Source: Cognataquiflexum aquatile
GTDB lineage: Bacteria; Bacteroidota; Bacteroidia; Cytophagales; Cyclobacteriaceae
NCBI RefSeq assembly: GCF_003316845.1
Contig: NZ_QMIK01000003.1
Coordinates: 1 to 64,000, forward strand
Direction of reading: 5' to 3'
Length of the DNA stretch: 64,000 bases
Every line of letters begins with the position of its first letter. Position 1 is the stretch's first letter. The position numbers and the translations under genes are program-made. Positions 34,191 to 42,846 of the stretch are shown here, one piece after another. The notes beneath the pieces were generated by a model. The model saw only the letters and a list, made by a program, of their open reading frames with translations. It had not been told where the DNA came from and did not search any database.

Positions 34191-34601
34191 ATGACCAAAG
34201 AACAATTGGAAGCCTTTAGATTGGCTTATGGAAAATCAGTCAAAAAATGTATCAAGGGAAAAGACAAAAATGGCAAAGACATCGAAGAACAATCCGATTG
34301 GGTGTTTTTTGACCGGAAGCTGATTCAGGATTTGCTTGACATGACCGACCCAAAAACCGGTGGCCTCAAATTGTATTTTGGACAGTACGACAAAGAAAAT
34401 CTCGATATCCTACCGATAGACCGAAAAGATAGGGACGACTATATAGGAAGGATTTCCATCGCCGTCGCTGCAGCAAATAAGACGGAAAGTGGGATCATCG
34501 ACCTAGGGACCGAATCAAAAAATTCAACTGATTTAACCCTTGAATCAGGTTCTTCCATTAGAAATGGAGGAGACCTTTGTCCTCCTGGCTGTAACCCATA
34601 A
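34191..34601 (+). CDS. Hypothetical protein ending in a CPPGC motif
   Basis: This 136-residue soluble protein has no signal peptide. It starts MTKEQLEAFRLAYGKSV, contains DWVFFDRKLIQDLLD and GGLKLYFGQY, and after a polar Thr/Ser-rich linker ends GGDLCPPGCNP. The GG before the terminal Cys-Pro-Pro-Gly-Cys tail is notable: it looks like a detachable or modified C-terminal tag. It is placed between two paralogous membrane proteins, 5 bases before the second, so all three are one operon. I do not recognise a named family. A secreted or membrane-anchored signal is one possibility, a cytoplasmic partner another. Confidence 0.75.
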   Translation: MTKEQLEAFRLAYGKSVKKCIKGKDKNGKDIEEQSDWVFFDRKLIQDLLDMTDPKTGGLKLYFGQYDKENLDILPIDRKDRDDYIGRISIAVAAANKTESGIIDLGTESKNSTDLTLESGSSIRNGGDLCPPGCNP

Positions 34602-34606
34602 TCCTG

Positions 34607-35272
34607 ATGAACTTGATCTATTGGTATAACTTTATGATTCTAATGGGGATGCTTTTAAGCATTCCCTGTTTTTTTTTGGACCTGAAAGGTTTCAAAAAAG
34701 GGCACCGAATAGTTTTTTCGATTTTGGTGTTGGTATCGATAGTAGAGTTTTATGGAGGATATTTGGCGAGGCAAGGGATTAGAAACCATTGGGTATATAA
34801 TATCGGATTTGTTTATGGTGAGACGATTTTAATATTGACTTACCTTTCGGTGGTTTTGAATAGCCCAAAGAACAAAGTGGTATTGAAGGTAACAGCCTTC
34901 TTATTTGGTGCTTTTGCGGTTTTGAATACTCTTTTTTTTGACCCGATTGACCAATTTCATAATTACAGCCTCACCATTGGTAGTATCCTGATCATCTTAG
35001 GTTGTTTTTATTTCTTTTATGTTGTCATGACGCAGGACACTTATTTGGATGCAAAATTATGGCAGGTTCCTGATTTTTGGGTGGTTTCCTTTTTCCTTCT
35101 CTTTTACAGTGCTTCAATGATGTATTTTTCATTTTTGTACAACATCATTGAATTAGAAGATGTCATGCGGAAGCAGTTGAATTTTGTATTAAAAGTAATA
35201 GGGGGCACCATGTATCTGGTTTTTGGATTGGTTTATTATATTCCCGTTTTTGCTAAAAAAGAAAACAGGTGA
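34607..35272 (+). CDS. Multi-pass membrane protein, paralog B of a pair
   Basis: This 221-residue protein has about seven predicted membrane helices and the same motifs as its paralog at 33450 (GGYLARQGIRNHWVYNIGF, NTLFFDPID, VPDFWVVSFFLLFYSAS, GTMYLVFGLVYYIPVF). It follows the CPPGC protein by 5 bases and precedes a histidine kinase by 81 bases. Overall layout recalls small integral sensors that modulate two-component kinases, but this is inference. Conserved Trp, Asn and Tyr residues within helices could line a pocket. Confidence 0.75.
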   Translation: MNLIYWYNFMILMGMLLSIPCFFLDLKGFKKGHRIVFSILVLVSIVEFYGGYLARQGIRNHWVYNIGFVYGETILILTYLSVVLNSPKNKVVLKVTAFLFGAFAVLNTLFFDPIDQFHNYSLTIGSILIILGCFYFFYVVMTQDTYLDAKLWQVPDFWVVSFFLLFYSASMMYFSFLYNIIELEDVMRKQLNFVLKVIGGTMYLVFGLVYYIPVFAKKENR

Positions 35273-35353
35273 TAATTCACCTGATTTCCCTCCTTTAATT
35301 TTCCAAACATTTTCGCTTATCTTGGAAAGGACTAACCAATTTTAAAATCACCG

Positions 35354-36118
35354 ATGCAAAATGAGGGTTCCGATCTTTTTATAATCGTGCTGTTGGGGTT
35401 TTTCCTGATGGTGTTGATGGTTTCTTTTATCGTGATCATGGTGATATACCACCGTCAGCGTCAGATCAAAAACCAACAGAAGGTCAGGGAAATCCAAGCC
35501 GAATACGAAAAAACAGTCCTCAATGTAGAAAAGGAACTCCGTGAGGACATCCTCGCCCATGTCGGTAGAGAACTCCATGACAATGTGGGACAACTGCTTT
35601 CCCTTGCCAAAATGAACCTTTCTAGCTCCAAGCCGGAGAAAGTCTCAGAAGGGAAAGTCATGGTCAATGAAATTATCCATGAAGTGCGCGCACTTTCCAA
35701 AACCCTGAATTTAGATTGGGTAGAAGCGATTACTTTGGAGGAATTTATCCAAAGGGAACTTAAAAAACTAGAATCCGCCGATTTCTGTAAGGTCGCTTTC
35801 CACCAATCAGGGAATGCCCTGCAACTCGATAAAGATAAAAAACTGGTTTTGATCCGGATCATCCAAGAAAGTATCAACAACGCGATCAAACATGCACAGC
35901 CAAAGCGGATTGAGATTTCCGTCGATTCGGACCAATCCCAATCTCTCATCAGGGTAAAGGATGACGGTAAGGGTTTTGACTACACAGTCCAATCCTCCGG
36001 TTCGGGAATCTACAATCTTAAAAACCGGATGGCGACGATCGGAGGAGAGATGGTCCTGCATTCTGTTTTGGGCAAAGGGACCGAAATAAAACTAATTTTG
36101 CCAAATCAAAAAGCTTGA
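35354..36118 (+). CDS. Sensor histidine kinase, NarX/HisKA_3 type
   Basis: This 254-residue kinase has one N-terminal membrane helix (residues 8-31), a coiled linker, a HisKA_3 dimerisation segment with the phospho-accepting His in GRELHDNVGQLLSLAKMNL (about 76), and an ATPase domain with IRIIQESINNAIKHA (N-box), DDGKGFD and SGSGIYNLKNRMATIGG. There is no periplasmic sensor domain, so the signal must come through the membrane helix or a partner. It precedes its response regulator by 28 bases and follows the membrane-protein trio. Confidence 0.92.
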   Translation: MQNEGSDLFIIVLLGFFLMVLMVSFIVIMVIYHRQRQIKNQQKVREIQAEYEKTVLNVEKELREDILAHVGRELHDNVGQLLSLAKMNLSSSKPEKVSEGKVMVNEIIHEVRALSKTLNLDWVEAITLEEFIQRELKKLESADFCKVAFHQSGNALQLDKDKKLVLIRIIQESINNAIKHAQPKRIEISVDSDQSQSLIRVKDDGKGFDYTVQSSGSGIYNLKNRMATIGGEMVLHSVLGKGTEIKLILPNQKA

Positions 36119-36146
36119 TTTAACTTCCGTCCTAAATGGAAAAAAT

Positions 36147-36773
36147 ATGATCCGTATCGCATTGGCTGATGACCATAAGATGTTTGCCAAAGGTATAGCA
36201 AGTCTATTGGAAGATGATGATGACCTGAGGATGGAGGGTATTTTTTCGAATGGACTCGCGCTGATGGAGTTTTTGGAATCCCATGAAGTGGATGTTGTCC
36301 TGACCGACATGAATATGCCTTTGCTGGATGGGGCAGGTGTGATAGAAGCTGTAAAGCGGCTGAATCCCGATTTAAAAGTTATCGTCCTGTCTATGTACGA
36401 TGATGAGGCAATTTTCATCAAATGTCAAAAATTGGGAGCCGATGCCTATATTCTGAAAAATGCCGACTCTGATGAACTGATCTATACCATCAAAGAAGTG
36501 CATGAAGGAAGTCACATCATGAATTTTCAGAAAGTCCTCAGTCAGAATTTAGACGATGGGTATACGGATTATTACAAGCAAAAATTCAAGCTATCCAAGC
36601 GCGAACTGCAACTCGTCAGAATGATCAAACGGGGCATGACCAACAGGGAAGTAGCGGAAGAACTGCATCTCAGTATCCATACCGTGGAGGCGCACCGCAA
36701 AAAAATCCACGCCAAGTTGGGTGTCAGTTCTATAGCCGAACTCGTAAAGAAAGCTTTTGATCTCGGAATATGA
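36147..36773 (+). CDS. LuxR/NarL-type response regulator
   Basis: This 208-residue transcription factor has a receiver domain (1-120) with DD at 8-9, phospho-acceptor Asp in VLTDMNMPLLDG (about 54), Ser in VLSMYDD and Lys in YILKNAD. The DNA-binding domain (145-208) shows the LuxR pattern LSKRELQLVRMIKRGMTN and LSIHTVEAHRKKIHAKLG. It is the partner of the kinase 28 bases upstream. It overlaps the following oxidoreductase by 4 bases, so that gene is in the same operon. Confidence 0.94.
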   Translation: MIRIALADDHKMFAKGIASLLEDDDDLRMEGIFSNGLALMEFLESHEVDVVLTDMNMPLLDGAGVIEAVKRLNPDLKVIVLSMYDDEAIFIKCQKLGADAYILKNADSDELIYTIKEVHEGSHIMNFQKVLSQNLDDGYTDYYKQKFKLSKRELQLVRMIKRGMTNREVAEELHLSIHTVEAHRKKIHAKLGVSSIAELVKKAFDLGI

Positions 36774-37810
36774 ACAAAATCAAAACAGCATTGGTCGGAT
36801 TTGGGTCTGTAGCGGAAAATGTTCACGCTCCCCTGATTTCAGTTTGTGAAGGTTTGGAATTGACCGCGGTGGTCGAGAGAAACCAGGAGAAGTCTAAAGT
36901 CAAATATCCCCATGTCCGGGTTTTCAAAAGTCTGGAGGAATTATTGACAACGGATGCGGCAGATTTGATCGTGATAGTCACGCCAAATGAATACCATTTT
37001 TCCCAGGCAAAATTGGCCTTAGAAGCAGGCAAGCATGTAGTCGTCGACAAGCCCGTCACCATCCATTCCAAAGAAGCCGAGGAGTTGAAAGAGTTGGCAG
37101 AATCCAAAAATTTAATCCTGTCAGTATTCCAAAACCGCAGGTTGGATGGAGACATTCAAACCATTAAAAAAATACTCAAAGAAGATATTTTGGGCAGGAT
37201 CGTCCATTTCGAATCTCACTTCGACAGGTTCCGACCGCATTTGGTGGACAATTGGAGAGAGAAGGAAGTCCCGGGAAATGGGATTACCTATGACCTCGGG
37301 ACACATTTGATAGATCAGGCAGTAATGCTTTTTGGTAGGCCTGCATGGATTTATGCAGAGATCTTGAAGCAAAGAACCGGTGCCGTGGCGGACGATTTTT
37401 TTGACATTACGATGATGTATGAGGGCCTCAAAGTGAGGTTGACAGCAAGTGTTTTGGCCAATTCTCCGATTCCGAGATTCATGATTTTGGGAGAAAAAGG
37501 ATCTTATGCCAAATACGGGTTGGATGTGCAGGAAAAAGCATTCAAGGCAGGACAAATCCCTGAAGGAATCAATTGGGGATTGGAAGATGCAGCAGCGTGG
37601 GGCAAACTCCACCTCGAAAACGGAACCATTTCCTATCCAACAGAAAGAGGTGATTACAGGATTTTTTACCAAAATATCGCTGATGTCATCCATGGCAAAT
37701 CCCTTCCGGAGGTGAAAATGCAAGAAGCGATTGATGTACTGAAAATCATCGAAGCGGCTTTTTTGAGTAATAAAGAAGGGAGGAGAATATATCGAGATGA
37801 GATTTTTTGA
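36770..37810 (+). CDS. Gfo/Idh/MocA family oxidoreductase
   Basis: This 346-residue NAD(P)-dependent enzyme has an N-terminal Rossmann fold (ALVGFGSVAENVHAPLIS), VTPNEYHFSQAKLALEAGKH and the family motif VDKPVTIHSKEAEEL with the catalytic Lys at about 93. The C-terminal domain starts near 122, with GITYDLGTHLIDQAV holding the likely catalytic Asp/His. The substrate, probably a sugar or inositol-like compound, cannot be told. It overlaps the response regulator by 4 bases and ends before a strong bidirectional hairpin. Confidence 0.92.
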   Translation: MNKIKTALVGFGSVAENVHAPLISVCEGLELTAVVERNQEKSKVKYPHVRVFKSLEELLTTDAADLIVIVTPNEYHFSQAKLALEAGKHVVVDKPVTIHSKEAEELKELAESKNLILSVFQNRRLDGDIQTIKKILKEDILGRIVHFESHFDRFRPHLVDNWREKEVPGNGITYDLGTHLIDQAVMLFGRPAWIYAEILKQRTGAVADDFFDITMMYEGLKVRLTASVLANSPIPRFMILGEKGSYAKYGLDVQEKAFKAGQIPEGINWGLEDAAAWGKLHLENGTISYPTERGDYRIFYQNIADVIHGKSLPEVKMQEAIDVLKIIEAAFLSNKEGRRIYRDEIF

Positions 37811-37874
37811 TTGATCTCTAAAAAACCACAAAATTATCGTTGGGTGAATTGCTGCAAAATCCTTTAGAAAAATG

Positions 37875-37914
37875 AAAATCCTCCAAACCTATAGAAAAAG
37901 GTTTAGAGGATTTT
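37875..37914. terminator. Bidirectional terminator between convergent genes
   Basis: AAAATCCTCCAAACC pairs with GGTTTAGAGGATTTT with one mismatch around a ten-base loop. It separates the oxidoreductase from the convergent barrel gene, with A/T runs on both sides. Confidence 0.85.
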
Positions 37915-37918
37915 AAAA

Positions 37919-38602
37919 CTAAAAGAAGAAATTCATAGCTAAATTAAAAATTTCACCTGCATTAAAGGAAAAATCCCTTGAATCAGCATTTTGCATCATG
38001 ACATTTGGATTTTCGACAAACTCTTCAATTTTGATGTTGCTGTATCCGAATATTCCACTTTTCCCTTCAAGGGAAATTCTTTTTGAGACCAAATACTGGA
38101 TCCCCAAACCTGCCTGTATGGTAGTGTTTTTGGCTTTGCCATAACCTGGTCTGCTACCATCAGACAAGATGTATTCAGATTCATACCAATATCTTCCAAG
38201 CTGTAATTCTGTGAAAAAAGAGAATTGGTTATCTATGGGAATAAGTTTCCTTACGAAAATCCCCAACCCATAGGCAGTAGAGATTTGTTTTGTGGGTTCT
38301 CCAGGTGAATAATCAGTAACTGCAATGCTATTTATTCTTTGTCTATTGTAGGATCCTTCGATTCCTATGGCCAAATTATCCTGAACAAAGAACCCGATAC
38401 CCGGCGAAAACATCATTTTTGGGATTTCTAAGTTGGTTTTGTAGAAACCCGTGTTATCAGGATATACCAAATTAAAATCTTGTTTTGAGAAATTGAAACC
38501 GAGATTGCCCCGCGCCATCCAACTACCTTTTTCCATTTGTGCATTGCTTATTGTAGGCAGTAACAAGAAGCAGAAGATCACCATCAAATAATAATTTCTC
38601 AT
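37919..38602 (-). CDS. Outer-membrane beta-barrel protein, tandem copy 2
   Basis: This 227-residue protein has a Sec signal peptide (VIFCFLLLPTISNAQ) and alternating polar/hydrophobic strands ending in a terminal Phe (NLAMNFFF), the usual outer-membrane barrel end. It shares GxxxxxGIFVRKLIPIDNQFSFFTELQLG with its neighbour (GTGIFARKFIPVNEKLAFFGELETG), so the two are tandem duplicates. It overlaps the upstream copy by 4 bases. It is of the small PorT/OmpW-like barrel type; function unknown. Confidence 0.85.
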   Translation of the reverse strand: MRNYYLMVIFCFLLLPTISNAQMEKGSWMARGNLGFNFSKQDFNLVYPDNTGFYKTNLEIPKMMFSPGIGFFVQDNLAIGIEGSYNRQRINSIAVTDYSPGEPTKQISTAYGLGIFVRKLIPIDNQFSFFTELQLGRYWYESEYILSDGSRPGYGKAKNTTIQAGLGIQYLVSKRISLEGKSGIFGYSNIKIEEFVENPNVMMQNADSRDFSFNAGEIFNLAMNFFF

Positions 38603-39264
38603 TGTCTATTGATAAAAAAGTTGATGCCTAGGAAAATACTTGATGTATTGATGCCAAAATTGAAATCGTGGGTTTTGTAGTTGGTATCCACATTAACTTG
38701 GTTATCTGTCCGGTTTGAATAGCTGTAACTTAGAGGTGAAATGGAGGTTTCTATAGAAATCCATTTTTTTGGAAAAAATGCCACTCCTAAGGAAAATTGG
38801 GTAGAAAAATTATTGTAATTAAATATCTGACTTGAAGGGTTATTATCTGGATTTTGGACTATGTCTAGACTAATCCAATCGATTCCTGTTTCTAATTCAC
38901 CAAAAAATGCAAGCTTCTCATTGACAGGAATAAATTTTCTGGCAAATATTCCTGTTCCCCAAGAGCTCGATTTTTCGGTGCTAATGGCAAATGAGGGATT
39001 CGAATTCTTGAATTTTCTTGCTTTTTTTGAAAGAGAAACACCTAAAACCCAGCTTTCACTCAAGAAGTACCCAAATTGGGGAGAAATTCCAAACCCACTT
39101 TCTTCAACTGTTTGAAAGGGTTCTTGACTTGAATCGAAATAGGTAGTCCTTTTATCATAAATATTCAAAGAGCCCCCAAGTTGGAAATTACCTTTTTGAA
39201 GCTGCGCATGAGCAACGTGGGTGACGAACAGGCTGACTAATAATAGAAAATAGAGTCTTTTCAT
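38599..39264 (-). CDS. Outer-membrane beta-barrel protein, tandem copy 1
   Basis: This 221-residue protein has signal peptide YFLLLVSLFVTHVAHAQ, strands typical of an eight-stranded barrel, and terminal ...IFLGINFFINRQ. Paralogous to the next gene through the GIFARKFIPV block and the QLQKGNFQLGGSL start (QMEKGSWMARGNLGF there). It is first of a two-gene operon. The two copies have diverged strongly, suggesting different ligands or partners. Confidence 0.85.
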   Translation of the reverse strand: MKRLYFLLLVSLFVTHVAHAQLQKGNFQLGGSLNIYDKRTTYFDSSQEPFQTVEESGFGISPQFGYFLSESWVLGVSLSKKARKFKNSNPSFAISTEKSSSWGTGIFARKFIPVNEKLAFFGELETGIDWISLDIVQNPDNNPSSQIFNYNNFSTQFSLGVAFFPKKWISIETSISPLSYSYSNRTDNQVNVDTNYKTHDFNFGINTSSIFLGINFFINRQ

Positions 39265-39437
39265 ATAGTTATAATTTTCAAGTGAAATTAAGAATTAAGT
39301 GGTAACAACGTCTATTATTTTAATTTATTTGCTACCTGATTGATTGTTTTTTCTTGCAAAAAATTTGAATGATCAGACGGTTTAATTTTTTATTGATTGA
39401 AGAATAATTTTTTGATTTCAACCTATTTAATTTTTCC

Positions 39438-39466
39438 TTGCTATTCAGCCAATTTCTTTAATTTTG
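39438..39466 (+). promoter_or_regulatory. Promoter of glyS
   Basis: TTG (39438-39440) and TAATTTTG (39459-39466) are 18 bases apart, close to the Bacteroidota consensus. The box ends 6 bases before the start codon at 39472. Nothing else was recognised in 39265-39437. Confidence 0.55.
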
Positions 39467-39471
39467 CGCCC

Positions 39472-40938
39472 ATGGCAAAAAATGATACCACTGCGGAAAA
39501 CACGCAATTGAAAGATATAATCGCGCACGCCAAGGAATATGGCTTTGTGTATCCTTCCTCTGAAATATACGATGGCCTCCAGGCCGTCTATGATTATGGG
39601 GCCTATGGGGTTGAACTGAAGAATAACCTGAAGCGTCTTTGGTGGGAGACCATGACAAGACTCAATGACAATATCGTCGGAATAGATGCAGCGATTTTTA
39701 TGCATCCTACCACTTGGAAGGCTTCCGGACACGTCGACAGCTTCAACGATCCGATGATCGACAACAAAGACAGCAAAAAGCGCTACCGTGCTGATGTACT
39801 TGTCGAAGAACATGCTGCGGTTTTTGAAAGAGCAGGAGACATCGAAAAGGCAAATGGCTTGACGGGTGCTTTGGCTAGGTTGCTTGAAGCGGAGGATTTG
39901 GAAGGTGTGAGAGATCTGATCACGAATGAGGGCATCAAATGTCCGATAAGTGGCACTTCCAACTGGACTGACGTTCGCCAGTTTAACCTGATGTTTTCCA
40001 CGCAAGTGGGTTCGGTAGCGGAAGATTCCACTACGATTTATTTAAGACCGGAGACAGCACAAGGGATTTTTGTCAATTTCCTGAATGTCCAAAAAACCGC
40101 CAGGATGAAGGTTCCTTTCGGGATTGCCCAGATCGGAAAGGCTTTCAGAAATGAAATCGTCGCCCGTCAGTTTATTTTCCGAATGAGGGAATTTGAACAG
40201 ATGGAAATGCAGTTTTTTGTCCGTCCTGGTTCGGAACTGGAGTGGTACAAAGTATGGGCAGACACGCGGATGAGATGGCACAAGGCTTTGGGAATTCCTG
40301 AAGAAAAGTTGAGAAGACATGACCATGAGAAGTTGGCGCATTATGCCAATGCTGCCATGGATATCGAATATGAATTTCCATTTGGATTTAAAGAAGTGGA
40401 AGGGATCCATTCCAGAACGGATTTTGACCTGAAAAGCCATCAGGAGTATTCCAAAAAGAAGCAGCAGTACTTTGATCCTGAGATCAACCAAAATTACATT
40501 CCTTATGTCATCGAGACTTCGATCGGTGCAGACAGGCTGTTTTTGATGATTTTATGCAATGCTTTCGTAGACGAACAGTCAGAAGAAAAACAAAGAACTT
40601 ATCTCAAGTTGCACCCTGCCATCGCTCCTGTAAAAGCAGCCATTCTTCCTTTGATCAAAAAGGACGGTTTGCCAGAAAAAGCCAAGGAGATCGTAGAATT
40701 GCTGAAGTTTGATTTCAACATCATCTATGAAGAAGCTGCTTCCATCGGCAAGCGGTATACAAGACAGGATTTGATCGGTACGCCATTTTGTATTGCTGTA
40801 GACCATCAGACATTGGAAGACAATATGGTAACCATAAGACACCGGGATACTACTGAACAGGAAAGGGTGTTGATCTCAGACCTGCATGCGAGATTGAGCG
40901 AGGCCTGTAGCTTCAGAAGGATTTTTGAGAAAATTTAG
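39472..40938 (+). CDS. glyS: Glycyl-tRNA synthetase, single-chain type
   Basis: This 488-residue class II synthetase of the alpha-2 type charges tRNA-Gly. Motif 2 (FRNEIVARQFIFRMREFEQMEMQ region), the glycine-binding TAQGIFVNF and motif 3 (ETSIGADRLFLMIL) are visible, with the anticodon-binding domain from about residue 390. The start ATG 39472 (MAKNDTTAEN) is preferred over the ORF opening 25 codons upstream, which would overlap the promoter. It is a single gene between divergent barrels and a terminator. Confidence 0.95.
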   Translation: MAKNDTTAENTQLKDIIAHAKEYGFVYPSSEIYDGLQAVYDYGAYGVELKNNLKRLWWETMTRLNDNIVGIDAAIFMHPTTWKASGHVDSFNDPMIDNKDSKKRYRADVLVEEHAAVFERAGDIEKANGLTGALARLLEAEDLEGVRDLITNEGIKCPISGTSNWTDVRQFNLMFSTQVGSVAEDSTTIYLRPETAQGIFVNFLNVQKTARMKVPFGIAQIGKAFRNEIVARQFIFRMREFEQMEMQFFVRPGSELEWYKVWADTRMRWHKALGIPEEKLRRHDHEKLAHYANAAMDIEYEFPFGFKEVEGIHSRTDFDLKSHQEYSKKKQQYFDPEINQNYIPYVIETSIGADRLFLMILCNAFVDEQSEEKQRTYLKLHPAIAPVKAAILPLIKKDGLPEKAKEIVELLKFDFNIIYEEAASIGKRYTRQDLIGTPFCIAVDHQTLEDNMVTIRHRDTTEQERVLISDLHARLSEACSFRRIFEKI

Positions 40939-40940
40939 GA

Positions 40941-40970
40941 AGTCCATAGTCCACGGTCGACAGTCCATAG
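40941..40970. repeat. Short tandem 'GTCCATAG' intergenic repeat
   Basis: AGTCCATAGTCCACGG followed by TCGACAGTCCATAG repeats the word AGTCCATAG around a CGGTCGA centre. Similar words are common between genes in Bacteroidota, as I recall. Confidence 0.45.
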
Positions 40971-41048
40971 CTACGACAATGGATTATCAACCCGGATTTT
41001 ATATAGTTATTGGCTAGAAAGCATACAACAAATAGGAATTTAATGGAT

Positions 41049-41085
41049 AAAAACCCTTCAAAATCAATTTTGGAGGGTTTTTTAT
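41049..41085 (+). terminator. Terminator between glyS and the carotenoid gene
   Basis: AAACCCTTCAAAAT pairs with ATTTTGGAGGGTTT (14 pairs including one G-U) and is followed by a T run. Confidence 0.85.
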
Positions 41086-41168
41086 TTTTCCAGATTTCTA
41101 TTTAACAATTATAAATATCCTTTTCAGTTATTTTTTGTTCTTTTACTTTATACATATTTCATTACAAA

Positions 41169-42635
41169 ATGAATAAAACAGCGGTTGTCATTGGATCGGG
41201 AATAGCGGGTTTGGCAGCTGCCATCCGCCTTAAAAACAAAGGATTTGAAGTCAATGTCTTCGAAGCCAATTCCTATCCCGGTGGCAAACTTTCAGAAATT
41301 ATAATCCAAGGTTACCGATTTGATGCGGGGCCGTCGCTGTTTACACTTCCCGATCAAGTGGAAGAACTGTTTCAAATTTCAGGAAAAGATCCGAAAGCCC
41401 ACTTTGACTACATCCGCCTGCCTGTTGCCTGTCACTATTTTTGGGAAGACGGGACACAGATCAAAGCATTTGGAGATATTAAAAAATTTGCTTCCGAGGT
41501 CGAGTCCAAATTGGGCGAACCTGCCTCGCATGTATTTGAATCGCTTCAAAAATCGGCTTTTATTTATGACCACCTTGCCCCATTGTTCATGCATCAGTCT
41601 TTGCACCGGTTTGGTACTTGGGCAAATAAAGATGCGATTAAATGCTACTTCAAATTGGGGAAGTTGGGGATTTTTTCGACCATGAATAAAGCCAATGAAA
41701 AGCAGTATTCGAACCCGAAAATGGTACAGCTATTCAACAGGTACGCCACTTACAACGGTTCTAATCCCTATGAAACTCCTGCTACGCTGAATATCATCCC
41801 CCACCTTGAATTCAATATCGGAGCCTTTTTCCCGACAAAAGGCATGCATGACATTACCCTGAGTTTATACAAACTTGCATTGGACTTGGGTGTCAAGTTC
41901 CATTTCGATTCCAAAGTAGAGGAAGTCCTTGTCAGGGACAAAAAAGCCATCGGAGTCATTGTTTCCAGTAATTCCCATTTTGCAGATATCATCGTCAACA
42001 ACATGGACATGGTCAATGCCTACAAGACCATCCTCAAGAAAGAAAAGCAGCCAACCCGATTGCTTGACCAACCAAAATCAAGTTCTGCGCTGATATTTTA
42101 TTGGGGAATTAAAAAAGTATTCCCGGAACTCGACTTGCACAACATCCTGTTTTCGGAAAATTACAAAGAGGAATTTGACCATATTTTCAATAAAAAGTCC
42201 ATCTACCAAGACCCAACAGTCTATATCAACATCACCTCTGTCAACAAGCCGGACGATGCACCCGAAGGATGCATGAATTGGTTTACGATGATCAACGTCC
42301 CCAATAACCAAGGGCAGGATTGGGATAGACTCATCAGAGAGGCAAGGAAAAGCATCATCCAAAAAGTCAACAGGATCCTAAAAACCGACATTGAGAACCT
42401 GCTCGAAGTGGAGGAAATCATGGAACCAAGGACCATTGAATCCAAAACATCAAGTGCTAACGGGGCGCTTTACGGTAACAGCTCCAACAACAAATATGCA
42501 GCCTTCCTGCGCCACGCCAATTTCTCTTCGGAGATCAAAAACCTATATTTTTGCGGTGGCAGCGTTCATCCCGGAGGAGGGATTCCCCTTTGTCTGCTTT
42601 CTGCCAAGATCATGACTGATATGATTAAGGGATAA
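41169..42635 (+). CDS. Phytoene desaturase family (CrtD-like) FAD oxidoreductase
   Basis: This 488-residue FAD enzyme belongs to the CrtI/CrtD group and should desaturate a carotenoid. It has the dinucleotide fold VIGSGIAGLAAAIRLKNKGF, the FAD motif NSYPGGKLSE, DAGPSLFTLP near 60, and the C-terminal FAD signature LYFCGGSVHPGGGIPLCLLSAK. The FTLPDQ and NRYATYNGSNPY features fit CrtD-type 3,4-desaturases of flexirubin- or saproxanthin-producing Bacteroidota, but the substrate is not certain. No crtB or crtI neighbour is in the window. Confidence 0.88.
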   Translation: MNKTAVVIGSGIAGLAAAIRLKNKGFEVNVFEANSYPGGKLSEIIIQGYRFDAGPSLFTLPDQVEELFQISGKDPKAHFDYIRLPVACHYFWEDGTQIKAFGDIKKFASEVESKLGEPASHVFESLQKSAFIYDHLAPLFMHQSLHRFGTWANKDAIKCYFKLGKLGIFSTMNKANEKQYSNPKMVQLFNRYATYNGSNPYETPATLNIIPHLEFNIGAFFPTKGMHDITLSLYKLALDLGVKFHFDSKVEEVLVRDKKAIGVIVSSNSHFADIIVNNMDMVNAYKTILKKEKQPTRLLDQPKSSSALIFYWGIKKVFPELDLHNILFSENYKEEFDHIFNKKSIYQDPTVYINITSVNKPDDAPEGCMNWFTMINVPNNQGQDWDRLIREARKSIIQKVNRILKTDIENLLEVEEIMEPRTIESKTSSANGALYGNSSNNKYAAFLRHANFSSEIKNLYFCGGSVHPGGGIPLCLLSAKIMTDMIKG

Positions 42636-42642
42636 AAAAAAA

Positions 42643-42675
42643 AATCCTCCAAGGGTTTTGCGCCCTTGGAGGATT
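42643..42675. terminator. Hairpin between CrtD-like and M14 genes
   Basis: AATCCTCCAAGGG pairs perfectly with CCCTTGGAGGATT (13 pairs, seven-base loop). Read on the minus strand it runs into a stretch of T, so it may mainly end the M14 transcript. The remaining 42676-42846 shows no gene. Confidence 0.75.
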
Positions 42676-42846
42676 ACCAACTCCAAAACATGATTAAACG
42701 AAATCATACCAGCTGGGAAATTCACAAGACATTTAGGATTGTATCCGAATAAATATCTATCAATATCCAATATCAAAAAATATCCTTCTTTAGAAATGCG
42801 TCTGCTCTTTGGTTTTTGGCAAACATCCGATTTACATAAGTTCAAA

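Noticed and set aside
33450-35272. Membrane trio as a bacteriocin immunity cluster
   Set aside because: No GG leader, protease or exporter is close by; the CPPGC protein lacks a recognisable leader.
39445-40005. 186-codon frame antisense to glyS
   Set aside because: Overlaps the promoter and 5' part of a certain gene and has no family features.
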